Positions 1-5,554 of a stretch of 7,196 bases of DNA are shown one piece after another. Every line of letters starts with the position of its first letter. Position 1 is the stretch's first letter. The notes beneath the pieces are model-generated. The model was given only the letters and a program-made list of their open reading frames with translations. It searched no databases and was not told where the DNA came from. Position numbers and translations under genes: made by a program. Source of the DNA: Acidimicrobiia bacterium (GTDB lineage Bacteria > Actinomycetota > Acidimicrobiia > Spongiisociales > ZC4RG35); the NCBI GenBank assembly GCA_025929005.1, contig JAICND010000070.1, forward strand, positions 1 to 7,196, written 5' to 3'.

Positions 1-529
1 ACACCGCGTGCAAAGGGTTCCCAAGACCGAAGCGTCCGGTCGCATCCACACCTCTATTGCCACTGTGGCGGTGTTGCCGGAGGCGGATGAGGTGGACATC
101 GAGATCGACCCGGCCGATGTGCGAGTAGACGTCTACCGATCGCAGGGGCCGGGTGGTCAATCGGTCAACACCACCGACTCCGCTGTGCGGCTGACCTACA
201 TACCGACAGGAGAAGTCGTCACCTGCCAGGACGAAAAGAGCCAACTTCAGAACAAAGAGAAGGCCTTTCGGGTCTTGCGGGCCCGCCTCTATCAGCGAAG
301 GCTGGATCAACAGCAATCCGAGCAGGCGGGGGTTCGGCGAGCCCAAGTCGGAAGCGGGGAACGCTCAGAGAAGATCCGCACTTACAACTTCAAAGAAGCG
401 CGGGTCACCGACCACCGCATCGGTCTGACGGTGCACAGGTTGTGGGAGGTCCTCGAAGGCGACCTGGACGACTTTGTCGAAGCGATGGCCGCCTACGAGC
501 AGGCTGAGCGTTTGTCCCAGGGCGTCTGA
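1..529 (+). CDS. prfA: Peptide chain release factor 1 (RF1), C-terminal part
   Basis: The gene enters from the left edge in the frame whose first full codon is at base 2, so about 175 C-terminal residues of a roughly 360-residue protein are visible. RF1 recognises UAA and UAG stop codons in the ribosomal A site and triggers release of the finished peptide. The visible part opens with VQRVPKTEASGRIHTS, close to the RF1 (not RF2) signature, followed by the peptidyl-hydrolysis loop RSQGPGGQSVNTTDSAVRL, whose GGQ is encoded at 152-160. It ends with the usual NF/ARVTDHRIG segment and the acidic C-terminal helix. The codon-recognition PxT region lies upstream of the window. The gene stops 3 nt before the stop of an opposite-strand gene. 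Its modifying enzyme, PrmC, is the next plus-strand gene. Nothing suggests damage. Confidence 0.97.
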   Translation, partial: HRVQRVPKTEASGRIHTSIATVAVLPEADEVDIEIDPADVRVDVYRSQGPGGQSVNTTDSAVRLTYIPTGEVVTCQDEKSQLQNKEKAFRVLRARLYQRRLDQQQSEQAGVRRAQVGSGERSEKIRTYNFKEARVTDHRIGLTVHRLWEVLEGDLDDFVEAMAAYEQAERLSQGV

Positions 530-532
530 GAG

Positions 533-1048
533 TTAGCTGTTGGTTGAGGCGGCGCCGATGATGGCGATACTGAGAAGCACCACAAGCACAAAGACGAGCA
601 CTCCGATGATGGCCGCCGGGATCAAGACGATTGCGATGGCAGCGCCATCGGTGACCTGCTGGGTCTCTTTGACTGCTCTGATAGCCAGGATCAGCGACCA
701 GATTCCGCCGACGATTCCGCCGAGGATCGGGATCAGCCCAAGGGCCTGGGGAGCAGTGGCAAACCCCAACCCCCTAAACAGCTGGATGTAGGTGCCCTGG
801 CCCTTGAACATCCGTGACAGCAAGAAGAGAATTCCGGAGCCGATCGCCAGACCCACCACGGCATAGATAGGCATCAATATCCAACTGCCGAACCGCCCCC
901 CGAAGAGGGTTCCGAGGCCACCGATTAGGGCGGCCGCTCCCGTCACGATTATGGCTTGGGTTGTTCCTTGGGGGTCGTTGCCGATCTCCTGGTACACACC
1001 CGGTGAGAGGGTCACCGCCCTTTTGACCCGCTCGATGATGGGATTCAC
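533..1048 (-). CDS. Yip1-like multi-pass membrane protein
   Basis: A 171-residue integral membrane protein that resembles the bacterial Yip1 domain family (PF04893-type), whose biochemical role is not known. A short amphipathic N-terminus (NPIIERVKRAVTLSPGVYQEI) precedes about five hydrophobic segments, near residues 30-50, 55-78, 95-123 (with a GLIPILGGIVGGIW turn) and a long stretch 136-166 that could be one or two helices. The segment RGLGFATAPQALGLIPILGG is typical of the family. I place the start at the GTG at 1048-1046 because AGGAGG (1058-1053 on this strand) lies 4 nt before it; an in-frame ATG at 1087 would add 13 residues but has no such site. The gene lies antisense between prfA and prmC, which are normally adjacent. 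Its stop is 3 nt from that of prfA. The family assignment is by pattern, so function stays open. Confidence 0.8.
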   Translation of the reverse strand: MNPIIERVKRAVTLSPGVYQEIGNDPQGTTQAIIVTGAAALIGGLGTLFGGRFGSWILMPIYAVVGLAIGSGILFLLSRMFKGQGTYIQLFRGLGFATAPQALGLIPILGGIVGGIWSLILAIRAVKETQQVTDGAAIAIVLIPAAIIGVLVFVLVVLLSIAIIGAASTNS

Positions 1049-1116
1049 CTGTCCTCCTCTTGATGTGGGACCTTGCGATTGTGGCATCCGGAGTTCCGCC
1101 AGCGAGTATTAGCGAG
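1049..1116. promoter_or_regulatory. Divergent promoter region, Yip1-like gene / prmC
   Basis: This short gap must hold initiation signals for the leftward membrane-protein gene and probably for prmC, because the antisense gene separates prmC from prfA. On the minus strand TAATAC (1111-1106) is a fair -10 for the leftward gene, but I see no good -35 at the proper distance. On the plus strand TATTAG (1107-1112) overlaps it and is weaker. A direct repeat AGCGAG-N4-AGCGAG (1101-1106 and 1111-1116) brackets these hexamers. The region is inferred mainly from gene layout. Confidence 0.3.
1053..1058 (-). promoter_or_regulatory. Ribosome binding site of the Yip1-like gene
   Basis: A perfect AGGAGG reads on the minus strand, 4 nt before the GTG at 1048-1046. 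It decides the start of the opposite-strand membrane protein and argues against the longer frame beginning at 1087. Confidence 0.75.
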
Positions 1117-1911
1117 GTGGTTTCTAGCCAGGAACTTCTGAGGGATGTACCCCTGCCGGCTCACGAAGCCGTTCGGCCGCTGGCCAGGGCGACCGGTCGT
1201 GATCGTGGTGAGGTAAGGATGGGTGTGAAAGTTGACGTCGCCGCACTAGCTGACTTCCACCGCCTGATTGAACGTAGGATCTCGGGAGAACCACTCCAGT
1301 ACCTGGAAGGAGAGGTTCAATTCGGGCCGATCATTGTTGCGGTGGATAGGCGGGTGTTGATCCCGCGGCCGGAGACGGAGTACCTCTACGACCTGGCCGT
1401 TCGATCCCTGGCGTCGCCTCCCAAGGTTGTTGTTGATCTTTGCACGGGCTCGGGAGCGCTGGCCCTAGCTCTCAAGACGGCTTATCCCGGGGCCAGGGTC
1501 ATGGCCACCGACCTCTCCGCCGATGCCCTTGAGGTAGCAATCGGAAACGGGCGCCGTCTCGGGCTTGACGTCGATTGGCGACTGGGCGACCTATGGGAGC
1601 CGGTCCCCTCCGAGCTTTCGGGCAGTGTGAGCCTAATGGTCGCCAACCCACCCTATGTTGCGGAGACGGAGTGGGACCATCTTCCGATCGATGTGAGGCA
1701 AGAACCACGATTGGCACTTGTGGCGGGACCCACCGGCACCGAGGTAATCGAGCGGCTTCTTGATCAGACCGGGACCTGGCTTGCTGAGGGTGGCGTTGCC
1801 TTCATTGAGGTCGGTGAGAACCAAGCCCGGCCCATATTCGAGAGGCGGAACGACATCGAGGTAGTGATTGATCAGTTCGAGCGACCCCGCTTCCTGAAGC
1901 TGAGGCGATAG
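1117..1911 (+). CDS. prmC: Release factor glutamine N5-methyltransferase PrmC (HemK)
   Basis: PrmC uses S-adenosylmethionine to methylate the Gln of the GGQ motif in RF1 and RF2, which raises termination efficiency. Counting from the GTG at 1117, the N-terminal substrate-binding helices occupy about residues 1-75. The conserved IPRPETE is at 82-88, the SAM-binding motif I VVVDLCTGSGALALAL at about 104-119, an acidic motif II residue at D132, and the catalytic NPPY, which holds the target glutamine, at 177-180 (bases 1645-1656). The C-terminal VGENQ and the closing FLKLRR also fit the family. Start choice is uncertain. In-frame TTG 1060, ATG 1063 and GTG 1081 would add up to 19 residues, but none has a clear Shine-Dalgarno site and they crowd the divergent gene. 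GTG 1117 places the first conserved Leu-Leu-Arg where E. coli PrmC has it, giving 264 residues. prfA, its substrate gene, lies upstream; tsaC follows after 4 nt. Confidence 0.94.
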   Translation: MVSSQELLRDVPLPAHEAVRPLARATGRDRGEVRMGVKVDVAALADFHRLIERRISGEPLQYLEGEVQFGPIIVAVDRRVLIPRPETEYLYDLAVRSLASPPKVVVDLCTGSGALALALKTAYPGARVMATDLSADALEVAIGNGRRLGLDVDWRLGDLWEPVPSELSGSVSLMVANPPYVAETEWDHLPIDVRQEPRLALVAGPTGTEVIERLLDQTGTWLAEGGVAFIEVGENQARPIFERRNDIEVVIDQFERPRFLKLRR

Positions 1912-1915
1912 CGTT

Positions 1916-2494
1916 GTGCCGGTGGCAGCAATCAAACATGCCGCCGGGTTGTTGCGATCCGCGGCCATAGTCGGTATCCCCACGGATACCGTCTATGGGA
2001 TTGCGGCCGATCCCGGTCAGGCGATGGCGGTCAACTCGCTCTTTGAACTGAAGGGGCGCAATGAGACCAAACCGATAGGGATACTCGGCGCCAGCGCGGA
2101 CGAGTTTCGGTCCTGGGTTGAACTTCCGCTCTACGCCCTCGAATGGGCAGAGCAGTACTGGCCAGGTCCGCTCACGCTCGTGGCGCCAGCTCTGAGGCCT
2201 CTGCCACAAGGAGTCGGAGACCGGCGCCGACGCACGGTGGGGGTGCGGGTTCCCGATCACCCGGTCACCCTCGAGTTGTTGGCCGCGGCTGGTGTCCTGG
2301 CGGTTACCAGCGCCAATAAGGCCGGGGAACGGGAGACTCTCAACAACGTCGAGGCCGCAGCTGCTTTCGGGGACCGGGTTCCGTTTTATCTGCCCGGCAC
2401 CTGCCCCGGCGCCGTTGCTTCCACGGTCGTCGACGTGAGCCGCGCCAGGCCACGCATCCTCCGCCAGGGCCTTCTCGAACTCGACCTGGGGTGA
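1916..2494 (+). CDS. tsaC: Threonylcarbamoyl-AMP synthase (TsaC/Sua5/YrdC family)
   Basis: This enzyme makes threonylcarbamoyl-AMP from threonine, bicarbonate and ATP, the first step of the t6A modification at position 37 of tRNAs that read ANN codons; it acts in the cytoplasm with the TsaBDE proteins. The 192-residue product is a single YrdC domain. Seen in order are PTDTVYGIAADP (from residue 22), the KGR nucleotide-binding triad (46-48), WPGPLT (82-87), RVPDH (111-115), TSAN (131-134) and STVVD (169-173), ending in the RPRILRQG strand. It lacks the extra C-terminal Sua5 domain, so it is TsaC-length. Start is GTG at 1916, 4 nt after the prmC stop, with only a weak GAGG 10 nt upstream, so translation is probably coupled to prmC. 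The stop is 3 nt from the stop of the opposite-strand cyclic-nucleotide-binding gene. Confidence 0.94.
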   Translation: MPVAAIKHAAGLLRSAAIVGIPTDTVYGIAADPGQAMAVNSLFELKGRNETKPIGILGASADEFRSWVELPLYALEWAEQYWPGPLTLVAPALRPLPQGVGDRRRRTVGVRVPDHPVTLELLAAAGVLAVTSANKAGERETLNNVEAAAAFGDRVPFYLPGTCPGAVASTVVDVSRARPRILRQGLLELDLG

Positions 2495-2497
2495 GGC

Positions 2498-2887
2498 CTA
2501 GGTGGCCATCCGCCTGGCGATAGCTTTGCGGATAACTCGATCGATCTCCGGGATCTCGGAGTCGACGAGGGTGAACTCGGGACCAAACATGACGATGAGG
2601 CGCATCGAAGTATCGGCGGTCACGGTGGCGGTACGGCGGGGGGTTTCCAGCAATCCGATCTCGCCGAAGAAATCTCCCGGTCCGAGGTGGTTGATTTCGC
2701 TGCCCTTCCGGGTGACCGTGGCCGTGCCTTCCTTAATGACAAAGAACTCACGGGCGACCTCACCGTCGCGAGCGAGGACCTGTCCCGCCTCAGCTGTGAC
2801 CTCGTCGGCGTGACGGGCCACCAGCGCCAATTCCTTGCGGTTCAGATGCGAAAACAGCGGAATGTGCTTGAGATCCGAGGCGTCCAT
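2498..2887 (-). CDS. Stand-alone cyclic nucleotide-binding domain protein
   Basis: A 129-residue protein made of one CRP/PKA-type cyclic nucleotide-binding beta-roll with flanking helices and no DNA-binding, kinase or channel domain. The N-terminus (HIPLFSHLNRKELALVARHA, residues 8-27) is the usual entry helix. The strand region FFVIKEGTATVTRKG follows. The phosphate-binding cassette runs from G71 to V89 (GDFFGEIGLL then TPRRTATV) and keeps the Glu (E76) and, nine residues later, the Arg (R85) that in the family contact the ribose and cyclic phosphate. It is therefore probably able to bind cAMP or a related ligand (inference). After the roll only a short basic helix remains (EIDRVIRKAIARRMAT), too small for a helix-turn-helix. 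Start is the ATG at 2887; no clear ribosome site precedes it. It is antisense to the cluster, converges on tsaC and diverges from glyA. Function is unknown; it may act by binding another protein. Confidence 0.86.
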   Translation of the reverse strand: MDASDLKHIPLFSHLNRKELALVARHADEVTAEAGQVLARDGEVAREFFVIKEGTATVTRKGSEINHLGPGDFFGEIGLLETPRRTATVTADTSMRLIVMFGPEFTLVDSEIPEIDRVIRKAIARRMAT

Positions 2888-2972
2888 CGGCCAGCGAGCC
2901 TAGCCCGGTCGAGAATGGATTTGACGGGTACGCTTGCTCGTCCTCCCCTCCCACACCAAAACGGAGCAGTGC
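2888..2972. promoter_or_regulatory. Divergent intergenic region, cNMP-binding gene / glyA
   Basis: These 85 bases separate the two divergent start codons and must carry the promoter of the leftward gene and probably one for glyA. A TTGACG (2921-2926) looks like a -35 on the plus strand, but no convincing -10 stands 16-18 nt downstream. On the minus strand TAGGCT (2904-2899) is a possible GC-type -10 with a poor -35. CGGAG (2962-2966), 6 nt before the glyA ATG, is a good ribosome binding site. No riboswitch-like structure or TGTGA/TCACA pair was seen. Confidence 0.4.
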
Positions 2973-4244
2973 ATGATCGACCCTCGCCCGCTCGAACAGG
3001 TTGACCCCGAGATCGCCGATCTCATCGCAAAAGACACCGCCCGCCAGAACACGCACATTCATCTGATCGCATCCGAGAACTTCGCCTCTCCTGCCGTGAT
3101 GGAGGCGTCCGGGTCGGTGTTCACCAACAAGTACGCGGAGGGTTATCCCGGTCGTCGCTACTACGAGGGTTGTGAGGTCGTCGACGAGATGGAGAACCTG
3201 GCCATCAGCCGAGCCAAGGAGCTCTTTGGAGCCGACCACGCCAATGTTCAGCCACACTCAGGGGCTCAGGCCAACATGGGCGTCTACTTCTCCCTGATCA
3301 GCCCGGGCGACACGGTTTTGGGAATGCGTCTGGATCAGGGTGGGCACCTCACCCACGGTTCTCCGGTCAATTTTTCAGGGCTCTATTACCGGTTTGTCGC
3401 CTACGGAGTCGACCCAGATACCGAAACGATCGACATGGACGAGGTCGAGCGTCTCGCCAAGGAGCACCGACCGCGGATCGTTCTCGCCGGTTACTCGGCT
3501 TACTCCCGATTGCTCGACTACGAACGCTTTCGTCAGATTGCCGATGAGGTGGGAGCGATCTTCATGGTCGATGCGGCTCATTTCATCGGTCTGGTCGCAG
3601 GCAGGGCGTATCCCAGTCCGGTTCCCCTCGCCGATGTCGTTACCGCCACCACCCACAAGGCGTTGCGAGGGCCGCGAGGAGGATTGATTCTCTGCAAAGA
3701 GAAGTTCATGAACGATGTGGACAAGGCGGTGTTTCCCAATGCCCAAGGGGGCCCAATAATGAGCCAGATCGCCGCCAAGGCCGTTTGCTTCAAAGAGGCA
3801 TCCGCGCCCGAGTTTCGGACGTATGCGGCTCAGATCGTCTCCAACGCCAAGGCGATGTCGGCTGAATTGCAGCGTGACGGAGTCCGTGTCGTTTCCGGGG
3901 GAACCGACAACCACCTCTTCCTCATCGACCTCCGCTCCATCGACGAAGACCTCACGGGTCGCGATGCCGCCAAGCTCCTGGATGACATCGGGATCACACT
4001 CAACTTCAACACGATTCCCAACGACCCCCGACCCCCCTACCGCGCTTCGGGTCTCAGGATCGGAACCCCGGCCATGACCACTCAGGGAATGCAGGAGGAG
4101 GAGGCAGCAGAGGTGGGATCTCTGATTGCCCGAGCGCTCAGAGCGCGAGGGGATGTTGCCGCGTTGGAGGCAATTGCCGGCGAAGTCGCCGCCTTGGCGA
4201 GCAAGTATCCGCCCTACCCGTCGGGATTCGTCGGGCACGTGTGA
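2973..4244 (+). CDS. glyA: Serine hydroxymethyltransferase
   Basis: A PLP enzyme that interconverts serine and glycine, loading one-carbon units on tetrahydrofolate. The 423-residue product has the family's normal length. Visible landmarks are ELIASENF-like LIASENFASP (31-40), TNKYAEGYPGRRYY (51-64, with the catalytic/folate Tyr and Glu), GGHLTHGSPVNFSG (123-136), the PLP-contacting Asp200 and His203 in VDAAHFIGL, the Schiff-base Lys229 in TTHKALRGPRGG, SGGTDNHL (308-315) and the carboxylate-binding Arg362 in SGLRIGTPA. Start is ATG 2973, 6 nt after CGGAG; an upstream in-frame codon at 2934 would add 13 residues without homology. Unusual positions are Ala230 after the lysine (normally Thr), Ser264-Gln265 where PxMHV is usual, and Phe345 where Lys or Arg is usual. 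Main catalytic and folate residues are intact, so activity is likely. It overlaps the following lipoprotein gene by 4 nt. Confidence 0.96.
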   Translation: MIDPRPLEQVDPEIADLIAKDTARQNTHIHLIASENFASPAVMEASGSVFTNKYAEGYPGRRYYEGCEVVDEMENLAISRAKELFGADHANVQPHSGAQANMGVYFSLISPGDTVLGMRLDQGGHLTHGSPVNFSGLYYRFVAYGVDPDTETIDMDEVERLAKEHRPRIVLAGYSAYSRLLDYERFRQIADEVGAIFMVDAAHFIGLVAGRAYPSPVPLADVVTATTHKALRGPRGGLILCKEKFMNDVDKAVFPNAQGGPIMSQIAAKAVCFKEASAPEFRTYAAQIVSNAKAMSAELQRDGVRVVSGGTDNHLFLIDLRSIDEDLTGRDAAKLLDDIGITLNFNTIPNDPRPPYRASGLRIGTPAMTTQGMQEEEAAEVGSLIARALRARGDVAALEAIAGEVAALASKYPPYPSGFVGHV

Positions 4245-4903
4245 CAGGGCGACGGGCAAGAATCGCACTGTCGGTGATGGCCGCGTTGGTGCTGCTCGCC
4301 TGCGGGGGCACCCAGACTCCGACCACTGCGGCTCCGACGACCTCGAACCCGGCACCGACGACCAGCGCTCCGTCACCCGTCGATTGGTCTGAAGACTTCT
4401 CGGCGGATCTCGGAAACGGTTACACCCTCACCCGCTGCGAAGAGGGCGATGCCCCGATCGTCTGCGTCAACCTTGACGATGGGCCGGTCGGGATTATCGA
4501 GTATCTGATCCTGGACGTGGCGACGCTTACCTTTCTAGATGGCGTGGAGGATCCCATCGAGTCGATCCGCCTCCTCGCTGATGACTTCCTCGAGAACTTC
4601 GAGATGGACCGGACCTCAACGTGTCCGCACCTGGCGTTTGTCTCCCTCGAACAGGAGCCCGCGGTCGTGGGGGGAGTGGGCGGACTGAGTTTTGGTTTCA
4701 GCGAAACAGATGGAGACGTGGAGGTCGAACGCAATGTGCTCATCGCGGCGCGGTCAGGCGAGGTGGTGCGACTGGTCAACATCGCCGCGGTCGAGGCGGG
4801 AGCCTGTGTTTCCAACGAAGGTCAGTTCCTTACCCCAGGTCAACTGATCGACATCATCGATCCATTGGCCGCGGCAATCGCTGTCAGTACTTTCGGAAAC
4901 TGA
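4241..4903 (+). CDS. Putative secreted lipoprotein of unknown function
   Basis: A 220-residue protein that I do not recognise. It begins with a classic lipoprotein signal peptide: basic MTGRRAR, a hydrophobic core, and lipobox LLAC with the acylated Cys at 21. A Thr/Pro/Ala-rich linker (about 25-48) follows, a tether common in actinobacterial lipoproteins. The mature domain (about 49-220) is acidic and has four cysteines (66, 75, 128, 189) that could form two disulfides outside the membrane. It ends in a helix rich in Ile and Ala. Start is GTG 4241, whose GTGA overlaps the glyA stop, so translation is probably coupled to glyA. The ATG at 4277 would remove the positive N-region. It lies exactly between glyA and the atp operon, a place many actinobacteria give to wecA. 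The atp promoter sits just after its stop codon. Surface location is well supported, function is not. Confidence 0.85.
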   Translation: MTGRRARIALSVMAALVLLACGGTQTPTTAAPTTSNPAPTTSAPSPVDWSEDFSADLGNGYTLTRCEEGDAPIVCVNLDDGPVGIIEYLILDVATLTFLDGVEDPIESIRLLADDFLENFEMDRTSTCPHLAFVSLEQEPAVVGGVGGLSFGFSETDGDVEVERNVLIAARSGEVVRLVNIAAVEAGACVSNEGQFLTPGQLIDIIDPLAAAIAVSTFGN

Positions 4904-4906
4904 CCG

Positions 4907-4915
4907 TGCTATACT
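4907..4915 (+). promoter_or_regulatory. Extended -10 promoter of the atp operon
   Basis: TGC-TATACT is an extended -10 element with the hexamer at 4910-4915. It is only one base off TATAAT and is preceded by the TGn motif. It stands in the 31-nt gap between the lipoprotein stop and the atpZ ATG, a stretch visibly richer in A+T than the rest of the window. No good -35 is present 16-19 nt upstream, which extended -10 promoters can tolerate. Transcription should start near 4921-4923, leaving a leader of only about 13 nt before atpZ. Prediction from sequence alone. Confidence 0.6.
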
Positions 4916-4933
4916 TTGTGAAGAGATTCACAA
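4916..4933. promoter_or_regulatory. Palindromic operator, CRP/GlxR-type (TGTGA-N6-TCACA)
   Basis: TTGTGAA-GAGA-TTCACAA is a perfect 7-bp inverted repeat around 4 nt. It contains TGTGA (4917-4921) and TCACA (4928-4932) separated by 6 nt, exactly the core consensus of E. coli CRP and the actinobacterial homologues GlxR and Crp. It starts directly after the -10 hexamer, spans the expected transcription start, includes the purine-rich GAAGAGA that must serve as ribosome site, and ends one base before the atpZ ATG. Binding there would be expected to block transcription. No CRP-type regulator with a helix-turn-helix is encoded in the window. The same bases could fold as an RNA hairpin with a GAGA loop in read-through transcripts. 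Confidence 0.55.
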
Positions 4934-4934
4934 G

Positions 4935-5150
4935 ATGACCGAAACCAAGTCCGGAGCCGAAGGGTGGGTGGCCAGCGGGTCGTTCCTGGGTTCGATCCTG
5001 TCCGGTTTTCTCATCGGCTACCTCCTGGATCGTTGGTTGGGGACCGAGCCATGGTTGGTCGTCATCGGAATCGTGGCCGGGTCATACTCCGGATTCGTTC
5101 GCGTGTGGCAGTACTCGAAGAGGATGGAAGATGGATCTGACGATGACTGA
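4935..5150 (+). CDS. atpZ: AtpZ-type small subunit of the F0F1 ATP synthase operon
   Basis: A 71-residue membrane protein with two predicted helices (about 13-32 and 39-58) joined by a short loop, the layout of the AtpZ/ATPase_gene1 family (PF09527-type). The GFLIGYLLDRWLGTEPW segment, with an Asp at the end of helix 1, followed by a Gly-rich helix 2 (IGIVAGSYSGF), is the family signature. The C-terminus is charged (KRMEDGSDDD). In Bacillus, AtpZ and AtpI have been proposed to form a Mg2+/Ca2+ channel; elsewhere the role is uncertain. Start ATG 4935 lies directly behind the promoter and palindrome, with only AAGAGA as a modest ribosome site inside the palindrome. It is the first gene of the atp unit and its last 20 nt overlap the next gene. 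Names vary: some annotations would call this gene atpI. Confidence 0.82.
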   Translation: MTETKSGAEGWVASGSFLGSILSGFLIGYLLDRWLGTEPWLVVIGIVAGSYSGFVRVWQYSKRMEDGSDDD

Positions 5151-5550
5151 GATGAGTCGGACCCCGATCGAGTTGTCGATGGCGAGGAACATGGTCAAGC
5201 GAGCCGCGTGGATCGGTCCGGCTCTGGTTGGACTCTTCTGGCTCCTGCGGGGGACCTTGGGGGCGGGCTCGGCGGCGCTGGGTCTCGTGGTCGTGATCGC
5301 CAACTTTCTCCTGGCCGGGGCTCTTCTCAGCTACAGCATCAGGATTTCTCTCAGCATGTATCATGCCGCCGCCCTGGTTGGCTTCCTTCTGCGCCTGGGT
5401 CTCATCACGGGAACGATGCTGCTGGTGGTGCGCTTCGTCGAGATCGACAGACTCGCGTTTGGTGTCTCGACGGTCGTCGGCTATTTGACGATGATCGGGT
5501 TGGAGGCGATTGCGGTGATGCGTAACAGAGAAAGGGACGCGATTGGGTGA
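5131..5550 (+). CDS. atpI: ATP synthase protein I (AtpI-like)
   Basis: A 139-residue protein with four predicted membrane helices (about 24-42, 46-68, 79-100, 107-129) and short charged ends, the usual layout of ATP synthase protein I (PF03899-type). Its proposed role, from other bacteria, is helping assembly of the c-ring and/or ion supply; it is not part of the finished enzyme's core. The identification rests on topology, length and position between atpZ and atpB, since the sequence itself is weakly conserved. Start ATG 5131 has AGAGGA 6 nt upstream, within atpZ; ATGs at 5143 and 5152 are possible but less well placed. The 20-nt overlap with atpZ and the overlap or near contact with atpB imply coupled translation. 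Confidence 0.75.
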   Translation: MDLTMTEMSRTPIELSMARNMVKRAAWIGPALVGLFWLLRGTLGAGSAALGLVVVIANFLLAGALLSYSIRISLSMYHAAALVGFLLRLGLITGTMLLVVRFVEIDRLAFGVSTVVGYLTMIGLEAIAVMRNRERDAIG

Positions 5551-5554
5551 TCTG

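Noticed and set aside
1802..2260. Minus-strand open frame opposite prmC and tsaC
   Set aside because: No ribosome site or recognisable motif; both opposite genes are well supported.
2490..2510. Possible bidirectional terminator around CCTAGG between tsaC and the cNMP-binding gene
   Set aside because: The palindrome is only 6 bp and no stable stem or T-run follows on either strand.
2921..2949. TTGACG as -35 of a glyA promoter
   Set aside because: The bases 16-18 nt downstream are C-rich (TCCCCT) and do not resemble a -10, so I did not call a promoter there, only an intergenic regulatory region.
2934..2972. Longer glyA start adding 13 residues
   Set aside because: The extension has no homology, and a good CGGAG stands 6 nt before the ATG at 2973.
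3375..4376. 333-codon open frame on the minus strand opposite glyA
   Set aside because: It lies wholly across glyA and the lipoprotein start, its translation shows no domain or sensible hydrophobic pattern, and long antisense frames are expected in G+C-rich coding DNA.
4916..4933. FNR-type site as the reading of the atp palindrome
   Set aside because: FNR sites are TTGAT-N4-ATCAA; this repeat has TGTGA/TCACA, which fits the CRP class better.
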